From: Breviolum minutum Mf 1.05b.01 | Lineage: Eukaryota > Sar > Dinophyceae > Suessiales > Symbiodiniaceae | Assembly (NCBI GenBank): GCA_000507305.1 | Contig: DF239213.1 | Coordinates: 186,001-250,000 of the forward strand | Direction of reading: 5' to 3' | Length of the DNA: 64,000 nucleotides | Shown here: one piece after another, positions 1-9,378 of the stretch | Numbering within the stretch: the first letter of the stretch is position 1 | How the letters are laid out: each line of letters opens with the position of its first letter | Program-made: the position numbers and the translations under genes | The notes under the pieces: model-generated | Database searches by the model: none | What the model saw: only the letters and a program-made list of their open reading frames with translations | Told to the model about the DNA's origin: nothing

Positions 1-2
1 AA

Positions 3-572
3 CTTTGCAATGCAACAAGACGGGACTTGTTGTTACCTAGTGACATTGGTGGCACGGTTCCATTTTGCATTTTGTCTATTGGTGAGCCTAAGACAAGATA
101 TTCAAGTGCCAGGCATCAATCAGCAAAGGTAGACATTGAAGATTTGGTTGCTATCATTGGTTTGGCTTTTGAAGGATTGCAACCCTCACACAGGCTCTGG
201 CCATATTCAGCTCAAACGTTGAGAAACAGGCTGAAGTCGGTGCTGGAAGTGATGGGGTTGCCAGTTTCTCCAACTTCGAAACTGAAACCTTTGGACCTTG
301 GCTCTTTCAGGCCGGGAGGTGCAACACATATTATTCAAGTGACAGAAGATGGGGATTTGCTCCAGAGACGTGGCCGATGGGCAAATAGGAAGATGATGGA
401 AATATACGTGCAGGAGGTTTCATCGCTTCTGTTTTTGAAACATGTGGACCCAAAAGCCAGACAGAAGGTTTTGCAGTTAGCCGGTGCCTTCCCTGAACTC
501 CGTCAGAAAGCCACTGCCTATACTTCTGCGAAAATACCTTCTGCAGTTTGGTACATTCTGCTGACCCAATAA
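3..572 (+). CDS. Tyrosine-recombinase-like protein, 5'-truncated by the window edge
   Basis: The reading frame is open from the first bases of the window to a TAA at 570-572, so only the C-terminal ~190 residues are seen. Near the start it carries the block RRDLLLPSDIGG, then EPKTRYSSARHQ, then LWPYSAQTLRNR, and near the end SFRPGGATHIIQ...RRGRWANRKMMEIYVQEV. From memory, this order of blocks (EPKTR..ARHQ, R-P-G-G-A-T, RGRW, M-E-I-Y-x-Q-E) is common in dinoflagellate ORFs related to Crypton/DIRS-type tyrosine recombinases. The Arg of RPGGAT, the RGRW segment and the Tyr of EIYVQE would be the catalytic-region residues. No intron is needed, which fits a mobile-element origin. Whether it is still active cannot be told. 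It could also be a domesticated copy. The family call is fairly sure, the element type is not. Confidence 0.6.
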   Translation, partial: LCNATRRDLLLPSDIGGTVPFCILSIGEPKTRYSSARHQSAKVDIEDLVAIIGLAFEGLQPSHRLWPYSAQTLRNRLKSVLEVMGLPVSPTSKLKPLDLGSFRPGGATHIIQVTEDGDLLQRRGRWANRKMMEIYVQEVSSLLFLKHVDPKARQKVLQLAGAFPELRQKATAYTSAKIPSAVWYILLTQ

Positions 573-967
573 GGAGACAAACTTGTCAAGGAATAAACGG
601 GCGGAAAAAATGGGAAGCAATTTCTTTTGGTGTCTCCACCTCCAACAGCTCTGCAATGTTGCTGAAGGGAACTTTCATGCATTTCTGCAGACCTTCTTTG
701 GAGCTGGATTCACCACTGTGACAATTACCTCATGCAAAGAATGGACAAAAAGAGAGCGCCTTGAGTTGANATATATATATATATATCAGTCACAGATGAA
801 GCAATGTAGCACGCAGCTTTTCGGGTCTTCAAGTCGTGACCTTTTCGATTTTGGAAATCAAAAGGTCACGTGCCTTGAAGAAGCTGGAGTAGATCCACTG
901 ATTTTACCACGTGTTTTTATTCAAAGACTATTCTAGGTTTCATGGCTTGGATTCCATGCCATGCACC
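573..967. other. Spacer without a supported gene
   Basis: An open frame runs through part of this stretch but crosses an unknown base at 769 and a short (AT)n run at about 770-786, and its protein has no recognisable pattern. I see no gene here. Confidence 0.4.
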
Positions 968-976
968 TGGCTCAAG
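968..976 (+). other. Possible spliced-leader relic upstream of a small ORF
   Basis: TGGCTCAAG is identical to the last nine bases of the conserved dinoflagellate spliced leader. It lies 40 bases before the ATG of the small secreted-protein ORF and is preceded by GCCAT, another piece of the leader, although with extra bases between. A nine-base match alone could be chance; its position before a signal-peptide ORF makes it more interesting. Confidence 0.35.
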
Positions 977-1016
977 CATTTAGGCACCGTGTTTTTTCCA
1001 CTGACCATTCGCTCTC

Positions 1017-1358
1017 ATGAAGCTGCTGATCTCATTGGTGCTAGCACTCACCGTGCAGGGCGAAGTTTTTGAGCCGTCCGAATCTTCCACGACCCCAGAA
1101 ATTGCAGAGAAATCTGCAAAGGGTGGAGATGAGGAAAATCTTCTGGGTTTGCTATCGAATCATGCAAACCCAGAAGATGAAGCTGCGAAAAACTTGAAGC
1201 CCGGAGCTCTGGAAGGCGCTAAAGCCACTACGGAAATGGCTGGAGGTGTAGGTGCTGCTGTACTGGGAGAGAAGTTGAAATCTGGAAAGAATCTCCGCCG
1301 CCGTACCGCGGTTTGGGGCCGACGGCGGGGGCACCACCACCGACGGCGGGGGGGGTGA
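1017..1358 (+). CDS. Small secreted protein with a basic, His/Arg-rich tail (hypothetical)
   Basis: This single-exon ORF of 113 residues starts at a true ATG. The first ~15 residues (MKLLISLVLALTVQG) form a typical signal peptide, with a likely cleavage site after G15. The middle is acidic and Ala/Glu-rich, and the C-terminus turns strongly basic (NLRRRTAVWGRRRG followed by HHHRRRGG). It should therefore enter the secretory pathway. Nothing identifies a function; the charge pattern alone would suit a processed peptide or a surface/matrix protein, which is only a guess. The ORF has no intron and sits 40 bases after an SL-like sequence, as a reinserted mRNA copy would. The GC-rich 3' end (CGGCGGGGG repeats) could have biased the tail sequence. 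Confidence 0.45.
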   Translation: MKLLISLVLALTVQGEVFEPSESSTTPEIAEKSAKGGDEENLLGLLSNHANPEDEAAKNLKPGALEGAKATTEMAGGVGAAVLGEKLKSGKNLRRRTAVWGRRRGHHHRRRGG

Positions 1359-1552
1359 ATGAATTTTGGAAGTGCTGTTGCACTTAGGTCGCGTACGCCG
1401 ACTTCTACAGAAGCAAGTTGTACAGAAAACTCAGCACTTGCGAGAGCTCTCAGAAGATGGGACGTCGCATTGGTTGCTGTTGGTTAGACTGCTACGGTCT
1501 GATGCCCAATAGGGTTGAATGTAAAGGATCTTGGAAGTGAAAGCAAATCACT

Positions 1553-1708
1553 GACAAAAAAAAATACCGCTTTACGGAACTGCTTCTCAAGCATTGGGTG
1601 GATTTGAGAACTGATGTGAGCAGGTGGCGCAAGATTTGTGTAACAACTGGGAAAATTATAGCGACCTCAGCCGACGTTACTTTTAAACTCCACAAGGTGG
1701 CTGGCTAG
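1553..1708 (+). CDS. Possible exon just upstream of the TUTase exons (unknown)
   Basis: A + frame without its own ATG reads YRFTELLLKHWVDLRTDV then SRWRK, a helical, charged sequence, and closes at a TAG at 1706-1708. A second short stretch at about 1434-1500 reads LRELSEDG. They may be 5' exons of the polymerase gene that follows, or of another coiled-coil protein. No splice chain could be closed to the exon at 1788. Confidence 0.3.
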   Translation, partial: DKKKYRFTELLLKHWVDLRTDVSRWRKICVTTGKIIATSADVTFKLHKVAG

Positions 1709-1787
1709 GGGAATCCAAAAATGATAAAAGATGGCCTTAGATTTGCTTTTGAGTTTAAACTCAATTCCCAAGCAGCTTCTATGCAAG

Positions 1788-4700
1788 GAGCAGCTGCGAC
1801 ATCGGGATGAAACTGTGCAAGAACTCCGGCGCCATGTGCAGGAGCGGGTAGTGTCGTAAGCGTCACGTGGCCTCATCAAATTCGAAGTTTGGCCCTGATT
1901 GCTTCCCGTGAAACCGCGTAAACTTCCCAATGTAGTTGCATTTTCCAAGCACAGAAAAGATATGAAACGTTGCAATTTGACAATGCCATTGCTTGCAGAT
2001 GTCCATTCCTGGCAGCGATCTCGTGCCATTTGGATCTGCTGCAACCGGTGGCTTGGTGTCAAGCAGTTTGTAGCGAAAGCTCTCCTTGTTCCGTCGACGG
2101 TGATGCAATGATTTTTAAACGTGATTCCGCCTCCTGCTTTCCCAAAAAGCGGGGAAGAACCTGACAGAGCACATGAAGACACTTTGTGAATCATAATGTA
2201 GAATCTGAAGCGATGTGACTGCGTATACGCCATTTCTTCATAGTGTGAAAACACATCAAGGGTCCGCAACTCGGGAGGAGTGATTGACGTTTCCTATGAG
2301 ATTTCATGAAGCAACTCTGAGGTCTTTGGCTTCCGGACCGCGATGTCGATTTGAGCTTGCAGGTGAGTAACACACCGTGGGTTGACATTGTTAGAATTGG
2401 CTGCATCAGCTTGTCATAGGGAAACCAAGTCATTGTTCATTCCTTAATTGCTTGACCCGAAATTCAAGAGGCACGTGCAAGATTACTTTGCAAACCAATT
2501 TCAGTCTATTGCGCAAGGCAGAACATGCAAGATCTGGTCCCAGGTCCCAAAGTCATCATTGGTTGAGTTTGTGGTCAGGTTTCTGGCTTGCAAGGGCGGA
2601 TCGAAACCAAAGAGGCACTTCGCCGCGTGGCAATCACGATCCACTCGCGCCTTGGTCCTGTTTGACTTTGCTAAATTGGACGTTCTTGCCATTTGTTCCC
2701 ACATTTCTGCGAGACCCTACTTGTTTGCTTTTTTTTCTCTTGCATGGCCACTCGGAGATGTTGTTTCTTGATCATCTTCCATGAAAAAACTCACAGTGAA
2801 ACTAAGCAAGCGCTCCTTTTTTCTCGCGGCTTGAGCCAAAGTTAGGCCCGGTACACTTCGATTTGTGCGTGTCTTCACATGCTGAAGACTTCTCGATTTG
2901 TGCGTTCTCTGCATCCCATTCTGCTAATCTTTCTCTGTATCGTTCCTGTCAGACATGTCACATTCAGACAGCCATGCTGATCTTTCTCCGTATCGTTCCT
3001 GACAGCCATTCAAGTGCAAACACAAGCCTCACAGCAACAGGAGAGACCTGTCCACCTCAAAGATAGCCAGCTTGGGGAAGTCCATTTTGACTTATGATGA
3101 CATAGAAATTGAATCCTTTTCGTGTGAATGGGAAAGATTCTCCACTTTCTGATTGCATTACTGTACTTATCAATAATCATCTTTGGATGCGTTCAACGTG
3201 TTTCCGCTCTTTCAGAGATTTGAAATTTTTGGGTAGGCCTGCAGGCCTCGTCATCTTCGCACTCACCGCACGCACCTTGAGGTTCTCGGGTGAAAAACCT
3301 GAAAACCGCTTATCTGCAAAGATGCCGCTGCTACGATGGGTGCCAGAATATGCTACTGGGAATGAATGAAATGAAATGAATGAAATGGAGATCTTACAGA
3401 CTTTCTAAATTTCCCTTCGCCAAGGGTGTGCTGCCTTCCTTTGACATCACCGTTAACAATGACTTAGCGGTTGAGAATTCAAGGCTGTCGTGTTGTGTTC
3501 GGTACTGATCGGTGGCGGGTTTGTGATTTGGAAGTTCAGCGCTTTTTAATCATAGATGAACTTATTTATTCTTTGTTTCTGATCTGACATGCACAATCGG
3601 AAATCTAGGATTGCAAGAGCTAAATCGAGAGAACCGTTTTTAACTCTTGGAGGCTGGTGAGCGCCTACTTGGCAGCGGAGCCGCTGCTGAAACCGCTGCT
3701 GCTCGTCATTAAGACATGGGCCTCAGCACGGAAAATCAATGATCGCAGCCAAGGACGCTTTAGGGGATTTGTAACCTTTGCTAATGGGACTATCATGGAC
3801 TGGCAGTTGAGGTGATCCGATCAATTGTTGCACTTGTGCTTTTGAGATGACTCGCAGAGCCTTGGCAAACACATTTTTAAGCAGGAACTCTTTCGTCCTT
3901 TGCCTTGACCCTGATGGCAGTGAGTCTTTTGCAGAGGACTGAGGGTACCGGTTGAACGGGGTTGAGGACGGGGTGCAGTTGTGGCCGCCTGAAAGCTTGC
4001 AGCCGAGCCAGGAAGTGCCGCCTTCCTTCGCTTCAAGATTTGGGAATGCTTCACGGTGAACCCCGCCGGGAGGTGCTGAACGTGGACTGCCGCTTCTGCA
4101 CCGATGCAAGGAGCTGGGGTTGATATATCTAGAACAATTGTGCCATTTTCATTCAGTTTATGCCTGATGCATGTTCATTTTTTTCCCGGATGCGTAGCGA
4201 AGGGTTCCCGTTTATAGTTGTCTGGGGTTGAACCTGTGTTCGCGTCGTGTTGGTCGTGTCGTCGTCGTGTCGTCGTCGCTGCGTCGTTATAATTTCTCTC
4301 CATTGGGCGGTACACACGCACTGCGACACAATCCTTTCCTTCAAAGTATGAAAAGTGGAGGAAGTCTCGCACGAAATGCTCGTTTTGGCGCTCCCAAGTC
4401 ACAAAATGGGAGGACGTTTTTCGCGTTTTGCGTGACAGGCGCAATACTTTGGAAACGCGTCAATGCAAGTGCGTGGTTTTTTCGTGGCAGGCGCAGCATT
4501 TGGTGAGTGTCTTGGAAAGTGGCGGAAGCTTCGCAAAAGTCATACTTGTTGGGCTTTATAAAAATGGTTTTATGGAATTTGAATTTTTGAAGGAAGTCTC
4601 GCACGAAATGCTCGTTTTGGCGCTTCAAACTTTCAAGGTGAGAGGTCATTTTCGCATAATGCGTGGTTTGGAAGTTCTTGCTTGAAAAATTCAAGAATCG

Positions 4701-6680
4701 CGCGAAATGCTCGTTTTGGAAGCTTGTTGCTTTAAAAGTTGAGGTTTTGGAAGCTTCTGTAGTACGGCGTAGTACTGGAAGGTCGTTTTGTAGTACATAG
4801 TAGTACTTTGTAGTACTTTGCAGTATGGAGTAGTACTGGATGGGCTTCTTTCTGAGGTCGGAGTAGTATTTTGTCGTACTTTGTAGCGCGGAGTAGTACT
4901 GGATGGTCGTTTTGTAGTACGTAGTAGTACTTTGTAGTACGGAGTAGTACTGGATGGACGCCCTCCTGACGTCGTTTTGGAGGTCGCACGGTCGGGGTGT
5001 TACTTTGTAGTACTTCGTAGTACACAGTAGTAGAGAAGGAGTGTTGTGAAGGAGTGTTGTGTCGAAGTGCTGTGGTGAAGTGTGGTGGAGAAGTGTTCTT
5101 GGGATGTGTTGGGAACCATCAGTTAATATTCTGACCAGATTTGGAAATCAAAGAAGTAGATGCAGCAACTTAGCACCTACAACATCCTACAGCGGTTTCA
5201 CCCCTTTAATCTTGGCCTTTCACTGCCACGAGACAGGTTGCGCGCGAGGCGGCTGCAACATCAGTTTTATGTGCCCTTGTCACTATCGGATTTGCCAAAA
5301 TGATGTCCTGCAGGTGGGAGCTCGCGAAGTGTCGTCAGGGATGTCGCAAATGCCGACAAGTGCACGGTTATTTGAGTATGGCCTCTCTATCTCAAAACAA
5401 CCTGTGAACATCCGGGTTCGTGGTTTCCATCTTGTTCGAAAAATGTGGTATAATCATATACACTATACACACAGGTATTGTCCATGCAGTTTCAATAGTG
5501 AAGGGACAATGAGGCCTTTTCAAAGCTTGTCATAGCAGCTCTTCAAGGCGGGACTTGAGACACAGGATCATCGAGGCTGAGAAGTTGAAGTTGGCCGAGG
5601 GAAGTTCGTCAGGCGCTCCCAATTTGGGTGCCTTCCTATTGGATTTCTTCAAATTTTTTGGTGATGAGTGCCTTGGCCTGCTTCTTATTTGAAGGGAGAA
5701 ACCTGAACTTGAGAGCTGTGCCTGCGTGACATTCCCAGCATTTTGTGCATATCCATTAGGTGCTCAGAATATGTTTTAGCATTGGGATAAGGTACAAAGG
5801 CGGTGCAATCTCTGTGCGAAGTGCTGCTGGAAAAGAACCTTTCTGGGCGTCTGGAAAGTTTCTTTTCGTCGACAACCCGTTTGAGCCAGGCAGGACAAGG
5901 ACAGCAAAACCGATTTGGAATGTGCCTCCACTGTGGTCAGACTTGATCCGATGCACTCCGTAATCTTTTGCTCTTACTTGGGCTTCAGGCAAAGATGTTG
6001 CAAATGTCTGGCACTGAGTGCACTCGCAATTCCTCAAGAGGCTTTTGCACCTATGCTGGCACAACAACTTATGCATGTATTTCCCGACCTTTCCACATAC
6101 CCAAAATGGAGGTATTGAGCTATACAAGCAGAGTCTGAGCAGAAAGGCTTATGGGTTTATGCAAGTAAATCCGTACCCAAAGCAACCTTGTAAGCCACAG
6201 TACCTCGATTTTGGGTACCAGGAAAGGGTCGTGGTGTATCCTCAACCAAGAGTCCAGTGAATCAAGCAATGTAGAAAAGTTTGGGAAGTCTCAGGTGCCA
6301 GAGGGAAGTTCCTTCAAATTGTAAGCAAAGATGATTTCTGATTGCTGTTTGCATCCGGAGGTTGAGGTTGGTCAACATCTTCGCGTGCGGGAGGCAGACT
6401 TGGGGCCATTGTGTGCCAATGATCTCTTCTTTCTTAGGCAGATGCATCCCATTGCAAGGAAATATGTGAGCTGGTTGATGTATCCATCATTTTGCTGCAG
6501 GGTACTTGCAGTTGCAAATTCAAAAGTATGCCATCTGTTTGAAGAGACTTCTATGTGCGTTGGCAAGTGAAAGGATGTGCATATGCTTCCACCGATCCAG
6601 GAATTTCGCAAGGCATACACGCACTTGCGCAAAGGCAAATCGGTTGAGGAGCCAGTTGGAGATGACAATGATCCCAATAC
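1788..6680 (+). CDS. Non-canonical poly(A) polymerase / terminal uridylyltransferase (split gene, partly resolved)
   Basis: Exons recognised: 1788-1847 (helix ending ELRRHVQER), 1999-2047 (MSIPGSDLVPFGSAATG), 2322-2362 (LWLPDRDVDLSLQ), 2579 to about 2660 (VSGLQGRIETKEALRRVA...), 5548-5667 (...NLGAFLLDFFKFFGDE), 5792-5889 (YKGGAISVRSAAGKE...FLFVDNPFEPG), 5989 to about 6010 (KDVANVW) and 6574 to about 6680 (DVHMLPPIQEFRKAYTHL). The chain GSAATG|LWLPDRDVDL is the nucleotidyltransferase motif hG-S...D-x-D of the Pol-beta-like Cid1/Trf4/TUTase family, with both Asp residues present but Arg where Ser is usual. NLG..LLDFF.FFG, GGAISVR and V-D-N-P-F-E are the PAP-associated domain. Such enzymes add A or U tails to RNA 3' ends. 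Frame is kept across 1847|1999, 2047|2322, 5667|5792 and 5889|5989. The middle (third catalytic Asp) between 2.66 and 5.55 kb, and the 5' end, are unresolved, so integrity is unproven. Confidence 0.65.
2830..2851 (-). other. Spliced-leader-like sequence, minus strand, inside the TUTase gene
   Basis: Read on the minus strand, the 22 bases begin CCG..GCC and end TTTGGCTCAAG, i.e. the last eleven bases of the dinoflagellate spliced leader are exact and both 5' blocks of the leader (CCG and GCC) are kept with small indels. It lies in a + gene intron, antisense to that gene. Downstream on the minus strand, about 45 bases further, is a short ORF (ATG at 2782, 21 codons). It looks like a degraded leader from an inserted mRNA copy. 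Confidence 0.45.
2921..3001 (+). repeat. Short duplicated segment (28 bp, two copies)
   Basis: A segment of 28 bases at 2921-2948 (core TCTTTCTCTGTATCGTTCCTG) recurs at 2974-3001 with three changes. It is intronic in the TUTase gene. Confidence 0.7.
3847..3942 (+). CDS. Possible exon, 31 codons, unknown
   Basis: An ATG frame reads MTRRALANTFLSRNS then FVLCLDPDGSESFAED and closes with TGA. The residue mix looks coding, and a second + stretch at 3972-4059 (EDGVQLWPPESLQPSQEV) also does. Both sit between the two halves of the TUTase gene and may belong to it, but they match no motif I know. The minus-strand ORF across the same bases is probably a shadow. Confidence 0.3.
   Translation: MTRRALANTFLSRNSFVLCLDPDGSESFAED
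4359..4720 (+). repeat. Degenerate repeat family with core GCACGAAATGCTCGTTTTGG
   Basis: The core GCACGAAATGCTCGTTTTGG occurs near 4369 and 4599 and, as GCGCGAAATGCTCGTTTTGG, near 4701; related CGTGGCAGGCGCA / CGTGACAGGCGCA pieces lie between. Copies are spaced roughly 100-230 bases. No gene is evident across 4.1-5.0 kb. Confidence 0.65.
4761..5031 (+). repeat. GTAGTAC minisatellite
   Basis: The stretch is built of GTAGTAC blocks joined by TTT, GGA or TGG (for example GTAGTACTTTGTAGTAC), with longer period units GGAGTAGTACTGGATGG repeated three times near 4830, 4890 and 4945. GTAC makes each unit locally palindromic. A long minus-strand ORF here (Tyr/Leu/Thr-rich) is a by-product of the repeat. 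Confidence 0.75.
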
Positions 6681-8815
6681 TCACTCAATCAGCACTGTCA
6701 TCACACTTACAACAAACTTCATCACCATCACCATCCTTTTCTGACAGATGTCGCTAGCCTGAAAGAAGTCGATTGTTTGTGATGAGGAGCTTTGCCGCCG
6801 CCGGCCATCCATGGATGACCCTGGCGACCCTGGCGACTATTTAGATCCAGAGGAATGGCAGCCAAAAAGTTTTTGCCATTTGCATGCTCGAGGGGGGTTT
6901 GGGTTTGTTGCTTTCGTGATTCCATGCTGGAGTGGATCCAGTTTTGAAAGCTCTTGTCAATGCCGAGTCAATGCCCCCAAACTTTCCTTTCGGGGTCTCC
7001 CACTGTGAAGAGTGGCTTCTAAAAATCTTCACTTCTTTTTGTTTGGCTTGCATGTGGCCTGGCTCTGCTCAGGGTGGAAGTGAAGCTGGCACCTTACATT
7101 CCGTTTTGGGCTCAAAAAAGGGAACGAGTTGCCATTTGTACATTTGGCCAGCAGAATACCTGATTGCTTGATGTAGCTCAAACAAGAATCGTGACTAAAA
7201 GTGCAAGCTGGAAACGCAACACCTGTTATTTGTTGGAACTTGGGAACATTTAATTTGTTACTTGCATAGATACACACCCTCAGCGGGAGGAATATGGAGG
7301 AATCCCCATGCCCAGGTACGAGCTTTCCAAAGAGACTCGTGAATTCTTCCAAAATCAAGGTAGATTCAAGGCAGCTCATCTGCAGAAAAGTATTCATTGC
7401 TGCATGCATCTTTGTCATCTCCTTACTTGAGCCATCAGCCACTTCAATCCATTTCATCCATTCATATCCATCACTCACGAGGCGACTCATTCGCTTCGGA
7501 TACTACAAAAAGAGTGTTATCTACGTTGATCTTGCGCGAGACAAGAAAACAATGAGGCCCTCCTGGATCTGGTGTTCTCTCCGAGGGATCCACAGGTCTT
7601 GCGCCTTGTTTGAGCTTCAACTCAAAGTACTGTGGAGACATGCAAAGTGGCCTTAGGTAGACAAGGTTGAACACATTGAGCCCACAAACACGGCATAGCG
7701 ATGGATGACAAGACCATCTGTATTTCCCTCGTTGCTTTTGCAACTCGCCAGGAGGGCAGCGAAGACCAGGCTAGGCAAGCATTATTGAGAGCATGTAGCC
7801 TATCTTCTTGAAACCTGTACTCTCTCATGACTCATCCCACACTTCTAAGCCAAACCTATTGCAGAAAGATAATTATGCAGGTCGAATATGAAGAGACAAA
7901 GGCGAGGTTTGATACGCTGTGTGAAAAAGCCAGCCAGATCTACAAGGTGCGGAAAGTTGGAGCGGAGTGTTGTCTCTGCATGCTCCCAAGCACCCCACTA
8001 CAAAGCTACCACCTGAAAGACATTGAGACTTGTACAGTAAGTACAGTATAGACGACTTTATTTTGCAAGCATGACTTGTCGCAAACAGTGAAGTGTTTTG
8101 GTTTTACATGTCAAGAGGTGCACGAAGAGCGTGCAGAACAGCGAATGTCCCTTGGATTGGCTGTGCTTTCGTGAAATGCCAGCTGCAGGTGAGTTTCATT
8201 TAAGGGTTTTCTCCTGGATTTTTAATCTTTTCATGCAGAAGGCATTGACATGCGTGAAATATTGCATCACTCAAGAAGTTACAATAGTTGCATTTGCATA
8301 GTTACAAACATGACATCTAGTCTAGTTTTGCTTTTTACTTCTATGTACTGTTTTTTTTCAGCTCAAGACACTTGGACGATGTTTCTGCAATATTTTCTGT
8401 GCAAAAGATGGACGAATTTGTGAGCGCAAAAAATTGTTTCCTTTAGCAGCTTAGCAAGACAAGAGTGCACATTTGGTGATAGATGTGGAGAGCTCAACTG
8501 GGCCTTTTGGCCTTTTGGTGTACAGTAAGATATCCGAGGTGGCGTGCTGTGCAGCAGTTGCCTGAAGACTTATACAACGAGGCAGATTGCATACAGCTCC
8601 CACATTGAAACCTGCTCCAGCTCCAACTCTGCCGGTCCGTACGCCAGTTCCTTCCAGGCCGTTGCCTCAAAACCTGAAAAGGTGCCAGATGAGTTCCTTG
8701 GTGCTGAGAATGGCAAGATGTAAGGATGGAGCTTTGAACTGCCACGGCAGTGAATCTTTGAGAGTAGAGGACACCGCTGAATCTGAAACGAGTTAGGAGA
8801 GATACTTCAAACAGT

Positions 8816-8897
<82 letters not shown>
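8816..8897 (+). repeat. (ATG)n microsatellite, about 27 units
   Basis: An uninterrupted ATG/GAT run ends with one GAC variant. It makes artefactual poly-Met and poly-Ile frames. The flanks 6.7-8.8 kb and 8.9-9.3 kb hold only weak coding-like fragments; I support no gene there. Confidence 0.9.
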
Positions 8898-9340
8898 CGA
8901 TGGACATATTTGACATCACACGATCTTATTGCTATCGATTGAACGCCAGTTTGAACGGTAACTTGGATGGAGCAGGGTGCACCGTCGCCAAGGCTTCTGT
9001 TTCACAATCGGTATCGTGGACCAATTTTCAGTCTCTTGGCAGCAAAAGAGGCCCAACCAGACGGTTGAGATTTTTGAAGCCGAAGATGTCAAAAGGTGTC
9101 AAAAGGTGATGGAATGTGACACGTGCAGGAGGCTTGTCGGAGTATGAGCAGAGGAAGCTGCAAGGATCTCAGAGTCAACGCAGATTTTTGTTGGTCCCGG
9201 ATAGATTTCTGTTCGAGACCAAGTCAAGGGAGTGGGCGGCAGTGAGACCCAGGGAAAATTTCGGTAGGACTTTAGGGATGTTAGCCACTGCCAAACGGGA
9301 TGTTCACAGCAAACTGCTTTTTCAGCTGTGATAGCTCTTG

Positions 9341-9361
9341 TCATAGCTGCATTGGCTCAAG
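9341..9361 (+). other. Spliced-leader relic, 15 of 21 bases kept
   Basis: The 21 bases end TTGGCTCAAG (ten exact bases of the leader 3' end) and keep TAGC at the place of the leader's TAGC block; counted position by position, 15 of the 21 agree with the leader without any gap. Eighteen bases downstream is an ATG (9379). This is the best ungapped leader match in the window and lies in the same direction as the local genes. Confidence 0.55.
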
Positions 9362-9378
9362 TGCTCACAAGTAGCAAG

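Noticed and set aside
3723-4109. 128-codon frame, minus strand
   Set aside because: Two + segments over the same bases look more like coding, and no homolog is recognised.
4732-5025. 97-codon Tyr/Leu/Thr-rich frame, minus strand
   Set aside because: It is a translation of the GTAGTAC minisatellite.
7400-7433. Leader-like TGGCTCAAG followed by TAAGG on the minus strand, considered as an SL RNA gene
   Set aside because: The leader 5' part is missing and the stretch lies inside an open frame; the splice donor is one base off the SL RNA layout, so it is a chance match.
8494-9109. Poly-Ile and poly-Met frames
   Set aside because: Products of the ATG/GAT microsatellite.
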